From Pipra filicauda (lineage: Eukaryota > Chordata > Aves > Passeriformes > Pipridae), in NCBI RefSeq assembly GCF_003945595.2, contig NW_024103718.1, positions 1,240,001 through 1,304,000 on the forward strand: DNA of 64,000 bases, given 5' to 3'. A model generated the notes under the pieces. The model was not told the DNA's origin. It ran no database searches and worked only from the letters and a program-made list of their open reading frames with translations. Positions 38,508 through 51,450 of this stretch are shown here, in pieces. The translations under genes and the position numbers were made by a program. Each line of letters begins with the position of its first letter. Position 1 is the stretch's first letter.

Positions 38508-38921
38508 TGTTGAGAAAATCTTAGACGATGCAGGACATATACTGCATCAGGCCTGCTTGCACAATCCGACCTGCGTGCTGGATGGCAGGGACCTGTGTTC
38601 TCCAGCAGCAGATGTGTGTCCTTGAGCAGCAGATATCAGAAAGCTGCATAGAGGAAAACAAGGAAGGATGTTGTTGTCCAGGGTGTGAGAAACCAGAAGA
38701 TGGGGGGACCTGGAAATGTGCCTTGGCTAGTAGAGCCAATGAAGTTATAGATATAGTGTGTGAAAGTAAATGTAACCAATAGAAAGTTAGAATAGAGCGT
38801 GTGAACCCTGTAGGACCCTTGATAATGTGTGTATTTTTGGAATAAAGTTAGAGCATTGCCTGTACCTCTATGAGGATGTGTCTCTGACTCTCGAGCTCGT
38901 TTTTTGCATCTTCTCCTTTTA
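38508..38921 (+). mobile_element. Candidate solo LTR (endogenous retrovirus-like)
   Basis: The stretch starts TGTTGAGAAAATC, is GC-richer than its surroundings, and carries an AATAAA at 38841-38846. This is followed by a GCATTGCCTGTACCTC...GTGTGTCTCTGACTCTCG-type segment that resembles the R-U5 part of avian retroviral LTRs. AGAGAG occurs on both sides (38502-38507 and 38922-38927) and could be a 6-bp target duplication. Against this, the 3' end is not a clean CA, the flanking motif is low-complexity, and no internal retroviral sequence is present. If it is an LTR, it is a solo copy left by recombination. The orientation is inferred from the polyadenylation signal. Confidence 0.42.
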
Positions 38922-41900
38922 AGAGAGGAGAAAGCATGTGATGTATAGGTTGCTTTTCCTACATTCATATGCCATATGGAGACTTGGTAAAGTATGGCTG
39001 TGTGATCAAGCAATCCCAGCTGCTAAAATGATAAAACAAGGAAAACATCCAAGGATTTATCTTTTTTTCCTCATGAAAAGGGTGGGAAAACCAACATAAT
39101 TTGACATAATTGTTCCATTTGACTGACTTCATTTTGGTCACATATGAAAAACAAAAGGCTACATTAGTAGCAACTATAGCAAGTAGCTTTTTTCTCCAGG
39201 AACTGACTGCCTTGAGTCCTGAAGGAGTTCCCTCTCTTTCCAGGCATGTGGTTCAAGAGCAATGGTACATCTTTCTCCAGCACGTTTCTACTCTTTCAGT
39301 CTTTTCTTTATTTCTCCAGTGGGAAGCACATGGTGGATGTGGCCTCATTTTCAGTACTTTCAGGAGTTCCCACGCTGTGGTTGCCAGAGCCTTTACTACC
39401 AGGTCCAGCACAGCACAAGTAACACAGCTATGGCTGTTCATGGGGAAACAAAATGCTAGGAACCACTTCAAGGGGGAGCAGAATTTCTCTTCAGAAAAGC
39501 ACTGATCTCCATGATTTCATTCCATGCTACACCATAGCCCAAAGAGGAGAACAGGTAGTAGTTGTTACACATGCACATGTTTTGTCCCCTGTTTCATGAC
39601 CGATGTAGAGGTCTTGATGGGTAACGAGATGACTTTTTCACAGAAGGACTGATAAGCTGGCAGCCATTAAAGGGAAGTTGAACCAGCACTCTCCACAGCA
39701 TCTTACATGGCAGGACAAGCCCTTATACATACAACTCTTTACATATGGGTCAGTATCCCTTTTTTAAATTTGAATAAACCTAAGCAAAAGAAATACTACA
39801 ACAGCACACCCCTCTCGTTTCCTTTGCTTCTTCAAGATGATTGTACTGAATGACTTTCTAATTTTGACTTTGTTGAAGTAGAAACAACCAAAGACTTGGA
39901 AGCTACAGACTATTTCTGGCAGAAATTAATCATATTGTGTCCTTCTCTTAAGCACATTGACATAACCACTGATGTGTTTGTTAGGTTAATTTCCTCAACA
40001 ACAGCAAATCAAGGCCAACAGTCTGCAATCATGTTAAGCAGACATGCTGTTTGTGTTGGGTTACCTTGCCTTTACTTCTGGCACATGCTGTCAGCTTTCA
40101 CTACTCTGTCTGACTCAATATTTCTAAAGCAATGTTCCCACACCTTCCTACATATACTTGATACAGTCCTTTGACCTGCTTCAGCACTAGAAACCTACGT
40201 AGCTAGCACTTGGTGAGAATGAGCTTAAGAAGGCTATGAAAAAAAAAAAAAACAACATTTTTTTTTAAGTCTAACTAGTGGTTCCTAACCACTCTGGACC
40301 AAAAGACTGTTGTCAAACCTTGACATTTCTCCTGAACCACTAAGTACTGTGCCACTAAACAATGTGCCTACCACCAGACAAGGGATACATTGAGTTATAG
40401 GCAGAAGAGAAGTGATGACATCCAAATGAGAAAGAAAGTATTCATTAAATGAGTTCTGTAATGAAATGAAATAATCCATGGGACTTATTTTAGAAGGCCA
40501 TTACATAAAATATTAATTGCAGAACAGAGTAAATAAACCAAAGTCATGGAACATAAGCATTGCACAAAAGAAAGGCATGAGACATTTAAATTTATTAACA
40601 TAGCAAAAAGATAAGATTTATGCAAGCTGAAACATGGCATTAAACTTTAGCAGCCCTTTTGTTCTAAGTCTTCCCTTAGCTTCTCTAAAGGTGCCACTTT
40701 GGGATGAAGAGGGTGTCCCTTTTTGCCTGCAAGTGGGAACTGAGGATGAATATGAGTCATTGCCAGAAGAACACTGCTCCAGGGCAAATCCCATCTTTTA
40801 TTACCTAATCACTAAAATGAAGCTGTTTTAGTATAATTATGATAAGTTGTTGTAATTAGGATATCACCCAGTTTCCAGGAGATTCAGTCTAAGCTTAAAC
40901 CTAATTTTCATAGCCTGTGATTCCCTAAATGATGATCTTGTTTGGTAGCCCGTGAGATTTGTGCAGGTGAAATGTTATTCTATATTTCTTACCTGTGACT
41001 ATTTCATTCGACTTTTCTTCCCTTAGTATCTCTTTTTGTTCTGTTCTAAGGCAGTGACTGTCAAAGCATGCTATTAAGGTCTCCAAAATTCATTGTTACA
41101 CCCTCTTTAGCATACTAGGATCTTACTCTGTGTCTTTCTTACCTCTATATCTTATTCTATGTTTTTTCATTTCAGCCAGCAGCATGACAGAGTTTGAGGT
41201 TCTGAGGTACTGTTTAAGGCCTAAAGTCTTTGTTGTGCTATATTAGAGCCAGCAGAGGTGTCAGCAAAGACTGTCAGCTGTTTCTTTCCATGGGACAGCT
41301 TTGTACTAATTTCTCTAGCCTCAAAGACTTCCTGAGATCTGCTGAAAACAACTCAAAGACTCCCAGATCCAAGCCAACCAGTACGTATCAGCCAGCACCT
41401 AGAAAATCAGTGAGCAAACTTTCTCATTTTTTCCTTGAACTCAACTCAAAATTATGTGTTACCTATATTCCTCAACCTCTCGCTAACTTCTTTGTCCCCA
41501 GACAGCATTACTTCCACTGCCAATCTGCATTCAGATGCTGAGATTTCCCACTTTAAAACTATGTCAAGACACTGATGATGTTTTGACAGTGCAGGCTGTA
41601 TTGTAGAACATTTGACACAGCTTAGAAGAGGTAGAAAAAAATCTGTTTCAAATACAGGAACAACCAGTTTTTTAACGTTTCATTAAAGATAAAAAAATTT
41701 TAAAAAAAAGCTAGGTCATCATGATAAAAAAATACTATAGACAAAGATGTTGGCTGGTAGAGTAGATTATTTTAAGATGGTGTCTGCTTGATACAGAAAC
41801 TCTGCATTACATATTATTCTGCACTAAACCACCAATTTTTAAAATATGGCTGTGCAGAGTCAGCTTCCTAAATCAAATATAAGTTCCATATTTCCAAAAG

Positions 41901-44104
41901 CACTGAACACCAACAAGTACTGCTGCAGTGCTTTCTACTGCCCTAGCGTGTTGAATTTAGTGTGATGAATACTTTGATAAAACCAGTACATTTATTTAGA
42001 TGCCTAAATAAGGGCTGAGCTAGCATACCAAATTTCAGACTGATGAAAATTATTTTCCATCAAAACACAAGACGTCTCTGCAGTGAAAATTCTGACACAT
42101 TCTTAACAGCAATAACAAGACAAAATCCTAGAATAGATTACTTGTTCTCAGAAAAAGAGTTAATTTCATTAAATCCATTATGACTGCCATTTAAATCCTC
42201 TATTACAGGAGTGCTTGATGTGCCTTGGCAAGCAGAGCTTTTTTTGTGTGCATGTGTTCAGTTCCTGTGCAAATGAGTAGATAATAGACATTTTTTCTAG
42301 GAGCAAAGCCGTGGCCTGAAGGTGCCCTTAGAACACTAAAATCACAAAGCTTTTTGTGTCCGAGAAGTCAGGGTTTCTGACATTTTTTCAAGCCATCCGC
42401 ATCTCCAACATATGATTGCCAACAGAGATTTTGGGAGCAGAGGGGCAGGGAAGCAGAACTGAGCAGTCTGAAAGGCAGAGACATGTATTAATAGATTCAC
42501 AATCAGCCAGGGCCTATCAAATCTCTACCTCTTTTTTTTAATTTTATTTTAAGAAATAAACATAAGACAAAAAACCCTGTATTTTACAAAACAAACTGTG
42601 GTGTAGAACAAGGACAAATTTTGAAGCATAAGCAATGTGCACATGTTTTTGACAGGCTCCTTAAGTTTAACTCACTACTTTCCAAGCTTAGCCCTTGATT
42701 TTTCTCCGGTTATGTTGATGGTGCCTGCTTGGACACTTTCCATACTAACTTGCACCTTACTTTTATTCCAGTGTAAAACAGTGGATTGCAATAAGCAAAA
42801 CGTTAGGAATGGATTCTTAGCCAACTTGTATTCCAAAAGAGAAGATGCCATGCCACCTGTGCTGTCTACAAAATGTTGCATCATGTTGTCGTGAAATAAC
42901 TATCATGTTGCTGTGACACAGTGGAGAGGCAAAAGTCCCTTCAGCTCCCTCACTAAAACAAAATGCATTCTCCAGTCAAGAATAATGCAATAAATATGAG
43001 CCTCCTAATGGAGAATTATTTTCCTCTCTTTCAGCTCACCCACATGAAATCCTAGAAAGAGGATGCTGCACTGCAGAATTGTCCACGATTCAGATGTCCC
43101 CATTCCTCCCAAAAACTCTTGTATTTGCCAGCTGAGCCAGCCAGCTTTCTTGAGGGTATAAAGCACTGAGTCTCCAACATGAACACATGGATAAAGCAGA
43201 GCATGGTCCACAGAAACCTACAATAATTGTTTCCTGGTCAATATATTTTGCACTGCTTGTCCAGTCTCCTGAAGAGCTGAATATTAGGAAGACTAAAGTG
43301 ATGCTGGCAAGGAGAAAAGCAGATGGAAATACACAAATTCTTCCACAATAGCACTCCCCATGATGAATGTCTACCCCGAGACCATGAGGACCTTCAGTAA
43401 CTAGGCTGTTCACCTGAATTTATGGCTGTTTCTGAATATCTAACTGGAGCCGCTGCAATAAAAACATCCTCCCCTTTCCTGGGCTTAAAGAAGGTTGGAC
43501 TTCATCTTGTCAAATGAAAACTGAACTTTAATGCTCTCAAATGTAAAGCTTCCTTATTATTTACATAGCTGTAGCTTTTAGTAGCCTTTGCAATCCACCT
43601 CTCTCTTTATAACGCTTTTAATCTTTAAAGGAACTAATTCAGGCAGAACAGAGAAATCAAAAGCATGTGATTAAGTGCATCGCTGCCTGCCTGCCCTGTT
43701 AAATGATGAGTCACATTCAATAGTATCAAGATCTCTTTAAAAGCTGATTGTCATGCAATCAACTTCAGGTGATCCTCCAGAACACCTATATCCCACTACA
43801 GAGATAGGGCTGCCATTTTCAACAGTGAAATTCATAAAAGCATTAGAACTATTTCTTGACATCGCACTCAAAGCTAGAACTCCTAGAAGAGAAAACAAAT
43901 TATTAACAGTCACAGACAGGCTACTGTCCCTGAGGAAACTGAAAGAATAATAGAGCTCTGTTATTATTTTGGAAGTAGAAAAAAGAGAGTAATTGTCATT
44001 GACATGCACTTTTTATGTTTTCCGAAGTAGCTGAGTAATACGGAAATGAAGCCACAAGAAGAGAAAGATCCACCTTTGCTTTTCTTTGTGGAGAGCTTTA
44101 GCTC
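38922..44104. other. Non-coding stretch, nothing recognised
   Basis: About 5.2 kb of unique AT-rich sequence. Open frames up to 131 codons (39110-39505) overlap frames on the opposite strand and contain no recognisable domain. Poly-A/T runs near 40240-40266 are simple sequence. Confidence 0.55.
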
Positions 44105-44416
44105 TACAGATCAAAGGAAGGCTATCGAGGTCCTGGAGCAGGTCCAGAGGAGGGCAACTAGGCTGGTGAAGGGACTCAAGCACAAGTCCTATGAGGAGAC
44201 GCTGAGGGAGCTGGGGCTGTTCAGCCTGGAGAAGAGGAGGCTCAGGGGAGACCTCATGGCTCTCTACAACTACCTGAAAGGAGGTTGTAGCCAGGTGGGG
44301 CTTGGTCACTTAGTGCCATGGCCTAGTAACCGCAGCGGTAGTGGATCAAGGACTGGACTTGATGATCTCGGAGGTCCCTTCCAACCCAGCTGATTCTGTG
44401 ATTCTATGATTCTATG
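44105..44416 (+). mobile_element. CR1 LINE 3' fragment with internal deletion
   Basis: This holds the last coding part of CR1 ORF2 (reading [20 protein letters not shown], then [20 protein letters not shown] and [14 protein letters not shown]). It then jumps from GGCTTGGTCA directly to CTTAGTGCCATGGCCTAGTA in the 3' UTR and ends TTCCAACCCAGCTGATTCTG with ATGATTCTATGA. The roughly 180 bp present between these points in the copy at 55173-56886 are missing. The C-terminal coding part is well preserved, so the element is relatively young. Same subfamily as 55173-56886 (shared CTTAGTGCCATGG segment). Confidence 0.95.
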
Positions 44417-47400
44417 ACAGCATAATTATGCTACTTGATCTGATTACCTACATGTGAAGAGGCAAATGCATAAAGTGATGGCTATAAATGCTGAGATGGG
44501 CAGAAAGCAGGAAGATAGAAAAAAATCCTGTTGGCGTTATTGATCCTCACCAATGGGCATAGCAAAGCCAAAGCCAGTTATGTAGCTCAAGAGACTTTTA
44601 TGATTTCTTTGTCTCTTTTTTCCCTTCTCTGCAAGGTAGAAATCAAATCTGTCACCATATTTCTTGTCAGAACCTGAATTAGGAACACAGTTATGACTTT
44701 TCTCTCTTTTTTTAGAAATTACAACTGTAGGAATGAAGCTGTTACACACAAAAGCAAATGTTCCTCAAAGCCACCCAAAAGCCCCTTAAATATAGATTTT
44801 TTTTGGTCTGAAGAAATCACCGTTATTGCAGTTGTAGACTCAAAAATATTCTTTTTAGTCTTTAACACAGACTTATGCCTCCATAGTTCTATAACTTTCT
44901 GTGAAGAAATCAGAGTCTTCAGTCTCATTACCATCAAGATTTCTATGGAATATTCTTTTCTTCTTTGGAAATCAATGATGGATTAAAAATTTTATATACA
45001 CTCACATGGACATAAGCACATTTTTTGGTTTAGTGGATATATTCACCTCCTCTCTGAGAGAAATATAAAAAAAAAGCCTGAGCATGGAAACTATATGAGA
45101 ACAGAGAAGGTGACTTTCAGGCTGTCTCATAAACTGGGTATTATGCTGCCTCAATGTTTTCAAACACTCCTTGGCACTGCTGTCATGCTTTGGAGCATTA
45201 CAATCAGGTTTCCATAGGTAGAGGTGTATGCAGCCTGAGCTATGCTAGCTTTGAGTCCTCTGAAGAGCTTCAGCTCTACATTGCATCTGTTTGGCCTCAT
45301 CAAAATCAATGCTCGTGTGCTTGGCTAATTGCTGATCATTTTCTAAGAAGCAAACAGCATTGACCCAACAGCAGCTATTTGTTTGATCTTCCTCTTCAAT
45401 CACTGGGGAAGATGGAAGCACATCTAGTCTTCAACCTTTTTCAAAAGAATAGGGATGAATGATGGACAGAGCAGCTTGCAAGCAGATAAAGAAAAGCAGT
45501 TGCAATTTTTCATGAATAATAAAATAATGAAGGACTGAGGGATACTATTTAAGTATACAGGTGCAAAACATTTTTAGCAACAAAGCCTGACTTTGACCAG
45601 ATAATACAATAAAAATGGTAATATTAAAAAAGGAACAGCAGCAGCTACAGCAATGGAAAGATGAAAATCAGAAATACATCATTTTCCAGAAAGGAAATTA
45701 AGCAGAATAATACATATGTTTTGCTTAGTGGCCTGCAGTGTAAGACAGTGCTTCAGCAACAAAGAGTTGCTTTGACATTGTTTAACTCTGTGCAAGACTA
45801 TAATATTTAGCAGTATTTCAAATCTTAACAATGTAATTGACAGGAATGCACTAAAGTTAAGAATTCATATTTAATGTGTTTAGAAAGATATATGTCAATA
45901 ACAAACAAAAAAACTTCATACTAATTGCAAAGTATTGGTTACTGAATATATAGGTTTGCTAAACAACAATAATGGGAAATACATTTAATGTTGGAAGCCT
46001 TTAAATAACTGGGAAAAAAAGTTTTAAAGAATAGTGTACTAAGCATTATGCCACTTTCATAAAACAGTGGGTATTATATGTCCTCCACAAGTTTTGAATA
46101 TGCCATAAAATGCTACGGAGGAATTACACATTTAGAATCATCATAAGCATTTGGCTAATGCCATTATAATAAACAGACTACTGCTATGAATATTTAAAAC
46201 ATAAGCAGTATGTATGTAATGAAATTAAATCTGACATTTACAGTATTACACGACCTTAAGGCAATGCAGGCAAATGACTTGCAGTGCACCTGAAAGCTGC
46301 TTACCTCTCAATAAATTGTAAGATTGCATGAGCTTTGAAAAGAAACAGAGACATTCAGAGTCTGAAACAACTGGAAGACAGTAGGAAAAAATATATATAA
46401 GTACCATTTTTCAGACTTTCCTTCTATCCCTGTAAAGGCTGTTGGCAATGCTCATTTATGTGCTTTAAATTAGAGAGAATGATGGACATAACATTAATAA
46501 ATTACAATACATGCAATGCTTTGGCTGTGAGTGTACCCTGCATAAACAAAGTGTATGCAAAGTAATTTCATTTCTTCAGAGATCATGACATTTATAAATT
46601 ACTCTCTTATAAAATGAGATTAAGGTTGCTAAATGACCAGCACAGGCACATTTTACTCCAAAATGAGATCCATAACTCATAACACGATATTGGTATATGG
46701 ATATCCATACAATACACTGATCCTTTACACTCCAACGGCTTTCCAACAGTAGTGATGACTTCTGACATGTTTTCTTTGTACTTTTCTTTGGTCATAGAAA
46801 TATAGCATAGCAGCATTTCCAGAAACAGATTTCACAAAACACACACACAAGTGATGCACAGAACCCCCTGAGGCATTGTTCCCCCTTGTCAAGCAATGAA
46901 TGTGGCTCCCAGCCACAAGTTATTTCACAGACGCAGCAAAACAAAACAAATTTAATTTTCTTTAAAAAATGCACACTATGGTGTGAAGGCGAGAAGCTGA
47001 AGTCCTCACAAAACTATCCAACGCCATGTACTTTAATAAATTATTAGCATTTGTCTGTATTAGAATCTCATTATCCTACTCAAATCAAAAGCAAAAGGCT
47101 TTGTAAAAGTTATTGTATAAGTACAGCAAAATATTGCATTACTTCTGAGCACATCATCCAGTACATATGTATCCTTTCAATACCACTGTGTTGTAGTTGG
47201 GGATCTAAGAGAGTTGATTTGCTTATCCCAACCTTCTGGGAAATCTGCAGACATAAGAAGAACGCACTTTGCTTCTGCAGTGCCAGTTACCATCCTCTGT
47301 ATTACATCTAGCATAATTTCTGACATTTAAATTTGAAAATTCAGTACAAAAGATGACAATCCACATTAGAAATAGTAATGTAGCACACACAGAGAGAGAG

Positions 47401-48149
47401 GTGCATGAATAATGGATAATAGTTATAAGAAGTAAGCAAGGGGCCTTTCCTCTTTTCTCGACCTAATAGCAGAAGACCTTCAGAACTTGACCTAAAGAAG
47501 AATAAGACATAAATCTGCTAGGCGTCTATGAATATATGTAATATAGTGGTTTTTAAGGACTTGGGAAATTCTTATCATTTTTCTGACCTCAAGAGGGTCA
47601 GTATTGATATATCCTGGCAATGAAGCATAGACTGGCAATGAAACAACACTATTGTCTTTGTTTTTGAACACTGAAGAGCTTCCATGATGAAGCAGGCAAG
47701 ACTTGGACAACATAGATTTCTCCTGAGCTAAAATATGTATCAAATTCTTGGCTATTCACATAAGACTCATAAATGATGGAGGCTCTGAGCTTTCTGAAAG
47801 TTTTGGAAAATTTAAAGGTTTGAAGGACTCTACACACAGTCTATTAAATTTTAAGTATGAGAAGAAGGAGTTCCTTCTCACAGTCATCAACCCTAACTAC
47901 AATTTCTAAAGAGTATCAACAAAAAGTGCAATAAAACATTATCACTTATACAGGCTTCTTACTGTAGACTTTGGGGAAGTAGTAACTGCATTTTTTTTGT
48001 TTGGATAGATGTCATAGGAAAAGTGAGTCTAAGAAAGCTGAATATTTTGGTCAATTCTCTTCTGCAGATGTTCCATGATTCTCTTTTTGCAGACACAGAG
48101 GAGATTGTAACACTATCAGCTCTGCTGGCATGAATAAGATTTATACAGA
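44417..48149. other. Non-coding stretch, nothing recognised
   Basis: About 3.7 kb of AT-rich unique sequence, almost repeat-free. A 14-bp palindrome TATGGATATCCATA lies at 46696-46709. A short direct repeat (TGGCAATGAA twice, about 21 bp apart) lies near 47.62 kb. No gene is supported. Confidence 0.55.
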
Positions 48150-48612
48150 TGGGGAGGTTTTAGTCACCACAATATAAGAAAGAAATTGAGCCATTAGAGA
48201 GTATCCAAAGAAGGACAATGAAGATGGTGAAGGGCCTTCAGGGAAAGCCATATGAGGAGTGGTTGAGGGCACTTTGTCTGTTCAGCCTGGAGGAGACTGA
48301 GGAGAGACTTCATTGCAGGTTTCAGTTTCCTCATGAGGGCAAGAGGAGGGGCAGACACTGATTTCTTCTCTGTGGTGACCAGTGACAAGATTGAGGGAAT
48401 GGCCTGAAATTGTGTCAAGGGGATTTAGGTTGGATATTAGAAAGAGGTTTTTCACCCAGAAGGTGGTTGGGCACTGGAACAGGCTCGGGGAAGTGGGCAC
48501 AGCACCAAACCTGACGGAGTTCAAGAAGCATCTCAGACACATGTTGGGACTGTTGGGGAAGGTCCAGTGCAGGGCTAGGGGTTTGAATTTATTTTTATGT
48601 TATTGTGATTCA
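48150..48612 (+). mobile_element. CR1 LINE 3' fragment
   Basis: A plus-strand CR1 covering the end of ORF2 and the 3' UTR: GAGAGTATCCAAAGAAGGAC, ATGGTGAAGGGCCTTCAGGG, CTGTTCAGCCTGGAGGAGAC, GGGGCAGACACTGATTTCTT, AGGTTGGATATTAGAAAGAG and GAACAGGCTCGGGGAAGTGG. The last part is abnormal: after GGGCTAGGGGTTTGAATTTA the usual GATGATCC...CCCTTCCAACTCAG segment is missing and a weak ATTGTGATTC end follows. The 3' terminus was lost by deletion or has decayed. Confidence 0.92.
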
Positions 48613-51310
48613 AACATATAATCCAACCTGATAACAAAACTTCTCAAATTGCAAACACCAAACTAATCCACTCTGCAATTTGATATATTCTAGTGTTTGA
48701 CCCAGGAGAAAGGTACATTATCTATCTGAATTGTGGGAGACAAAGGCATTTACAAAATTATGGTATAATATGTTTAGAGGCCCACTTTTTAAAATAAAAT
48801 GTAAATTCTATTAGTTGACATGTTAAATAAGTATTCTGCTATTATAACATTACAGAATACTTACACTGAGAAATACCCATAAGCTTCAAGGAGACAGTAA
48901 ATAAGCATCACAAAAGGATGCTGTAAATATTGTCTACGTATAGAGTAAGTAATATACCAGTTGTAGTACACAGTACATCACATTGCAATTATACATAATC
49001 AAAACTATAGACTTCTCCTGCATATTCTATTCCCAACCCTGACTTTCTCTTCTTAATTAACTACTATGACGACATCAAACTAGTACTTTAAATTCCCATC
49101 CTTGAATCTGGAAACAAACTTGATTCATATGCAGCAACAATCCTGAAATCAAAAGTTTAAAATTTTTCAGCCTGGTCATGAAATTTCTAGATAACTTGCT
49201 CAATTGAGAGTAAGTCTCTGTTAAGCAGGCAAGTATTTGCTAGTGAGAATTGCCTTTATCATCAGCTTTGTCATCAGAACTACAAACAACTGTACTTGAA
49301 ACCAAGCTTTGGCTTCATTGCATTGAGCTTTGTTCAACACTCCTCTTTCCAACACAAGAACTGGTAATGACACATGGTGTTTAAATACCTTTCAATTTTT
49401 CCTGTCATATTTTATTCCGACAACATAGACTGTGATATTGCAAGATACTGAGTGTTATAAAGTACTGTGACTTTTACTCCTATGAATGTCAATAAGAGTT
49501 CAGTTTCTTACAAAACTGGGATGATATTCCCTATCTTCTGTGAACAAATAATCCATGAAAACAAACAAAAAAGTCTAACATGCTGTATTAAGTATATTTT
49601 CGTGGCAAAGTATGAAAGTCTTCTATCAGACATTGGCAATTTCTGTAAACATTTCTGCCAACCATAAAGTGAAAGCTATTACAGATCTGCAATTCAGCAG
49701 ACAAATCTCCACATCTAGTGTCTTTCTTATGGTTCACAAGCTTGAAGCAAAACCCACAGAAATTTTAAGGACCTGTTATGAACTTTAGCAGATTTTGCAT
49801 GAGGTGCTGCACAGAATCAGCCTTCTTCAGATCACCCTTTTTTGATATGAAGACACCAGCAAGTTTGCAATAGCCTTTATCCTTTATGATCTCTGCCCGT
49901 ATACTTAAGCTATACTGAAATGGACATAGATGCAAATGCACTTTTATCTATACTTCCCAATACTTTAAAACAATTTAATGTAGTATTTTCAAATATATCT
50001 GATTTTCCAGCAAGCACACCACCAGTACACAGAGTCACTTAAACTGTTGCTAACTGCAACACTATTATCTTAATACTAGCCTAAAAGATTTCTGCTTACT
50101 GCTATGTATTGAACCAAGTCTATATAAGGCTGGATATCTCACTTATTCAAGATAAACAACTGTGCTGAGGAATAAAAAGGAAAATAGTATTTATAAAAAT
50201 TTGAACACAGAAGAATACGATTGTGTGATAAAAAAGAAAGACTTCTCTATAAAATTTTTGGCATTCAGGTACATGTAAGTAATGGTTTCAATCAATCACA
50301 TCACATGTTATTCAGAAAAACATATAAATCAGCTATAATGGACATGTAGCCATTTCATGGACTCTGATATATAAATGTGTCTTTAAGCAAGGCAAAATAC
50401 TTCTAGCAGAATTTAATTGAACTTAGGAACTCTATGCAAAGTGAAAAAGGGAAATTTCACTGGAATGCATAAAAGGAATAAAATCCTAACACCTGAATGT
50501 CACCTGACACATAAACCTAAAGAAAAAAATCCCAGGTTTATAAGTGCCTTATTTAAATAAAGAATTGATTTTATTTTCTTTGTGCCTGATGGCCAAAGGT
50601 GTCAGCATCTATTGATATGTCTACTTCTGGAATTATTTATATTGTAAGTATAATATTATAAAAACAGGGCCTAAAGCAAAGAGTGCTTTGCAACAGAACC
50701 ATATTTAGAGTCATCTGAAAGCCAAGTGGAAAAACCACTCTTGCTTACTTATTTCAAACAAAATACAATTTAAATGAGCTCAATGGGGAATAATATCTGT
50801 GCCTGATAACTAAAAAAAAAAAAAAGTAAGTGCAACCAAATGCAGTGACTGCCAATGTGTGAGAGTTTTCTAACTGAAATACAGAAACAAATTGTGTCCT
50901 ACTGCTTCCAATTACTAAGAATGGGATAAAAAAAAAAGTAAGAAATAATAATTCAGCACTGTCTGTTGGCAAAAACGACCTGTCAGATCTATGACAGTCT
51001 GACAGCACTTTGAAAAACCCTGAGATTTTTCCAAGTCATGCTAAGATCCAGTTCATCCCTCAGCTGCATAGTGCCAACACAAACCATTTACTATAAAGAA
51101 GAGGCTGTATTGAAGTTGAAATTCACACAGCACTTCTGATGTGCTCCACATTCCCAGAAGTCCCATGGCCAAAGCTGTGTGCCAGGGTACTGCTGGAGAA
51201 GACTGTTGTGTGGACAAAGGGTCCTCCAGCATCTGGTGCTGCCCACACACAGGAGATTGTGCTACTGCCTGCAGGAACACAGGAACAGCAATCAGTGCTG
51301 ATCGCTGATT
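48613..51310. other. Non-coding stretch, nothing recognised
   Basis: About 2.7 kb of AT-rich sequence without recognisable genes or transposons. A GC-richer patch (about 51.05-51.30 kb) immediately precedes a CR1 3' end but does not match CR1. Confidence 0.55.
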
Positions 51311-51450
51311 AGGATCATAGTGTAATCTGGACTGGAAAGGACCTCATAAGGTTTCTAGTCCAACCTCCCACACACAGCAGGGTCAGCTCCAAGGTCAGAC
51401 CAGGTTACTCAGGGTAATTATCTCTAGGATACTTCTAAGCAGGGGGGCTG
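51311..51450 (-). mobile_element. Old CR1 LINE 3' end, minus strand
   Basis: This reads, on the plus strand, AGGATCATAGTGTAATCTGG, ACTGGAAAGGACCTCATAAG, CTAGTCCAACCTCCCACACA, GCAGGGTCAGCTCCAAGGTC and CCAGGTTACTCAGGGTAAT. This is the complement of a CR1 3' UTR ending in the ATGATCC-type terminus. It is an older subfamily than the GATGATCC/ATTCTGTG tails. The upstream boundary fades out between 51430 and 51480. Confidence 0.83.

Noticed and set aside
45900..46330. TAAT-rich, repeat-free stretch as a conserved enhancer
   Set aside because: Homeodomain-like TAAT motifs are expected at this AT content. Without alignment to other species there is no real support.
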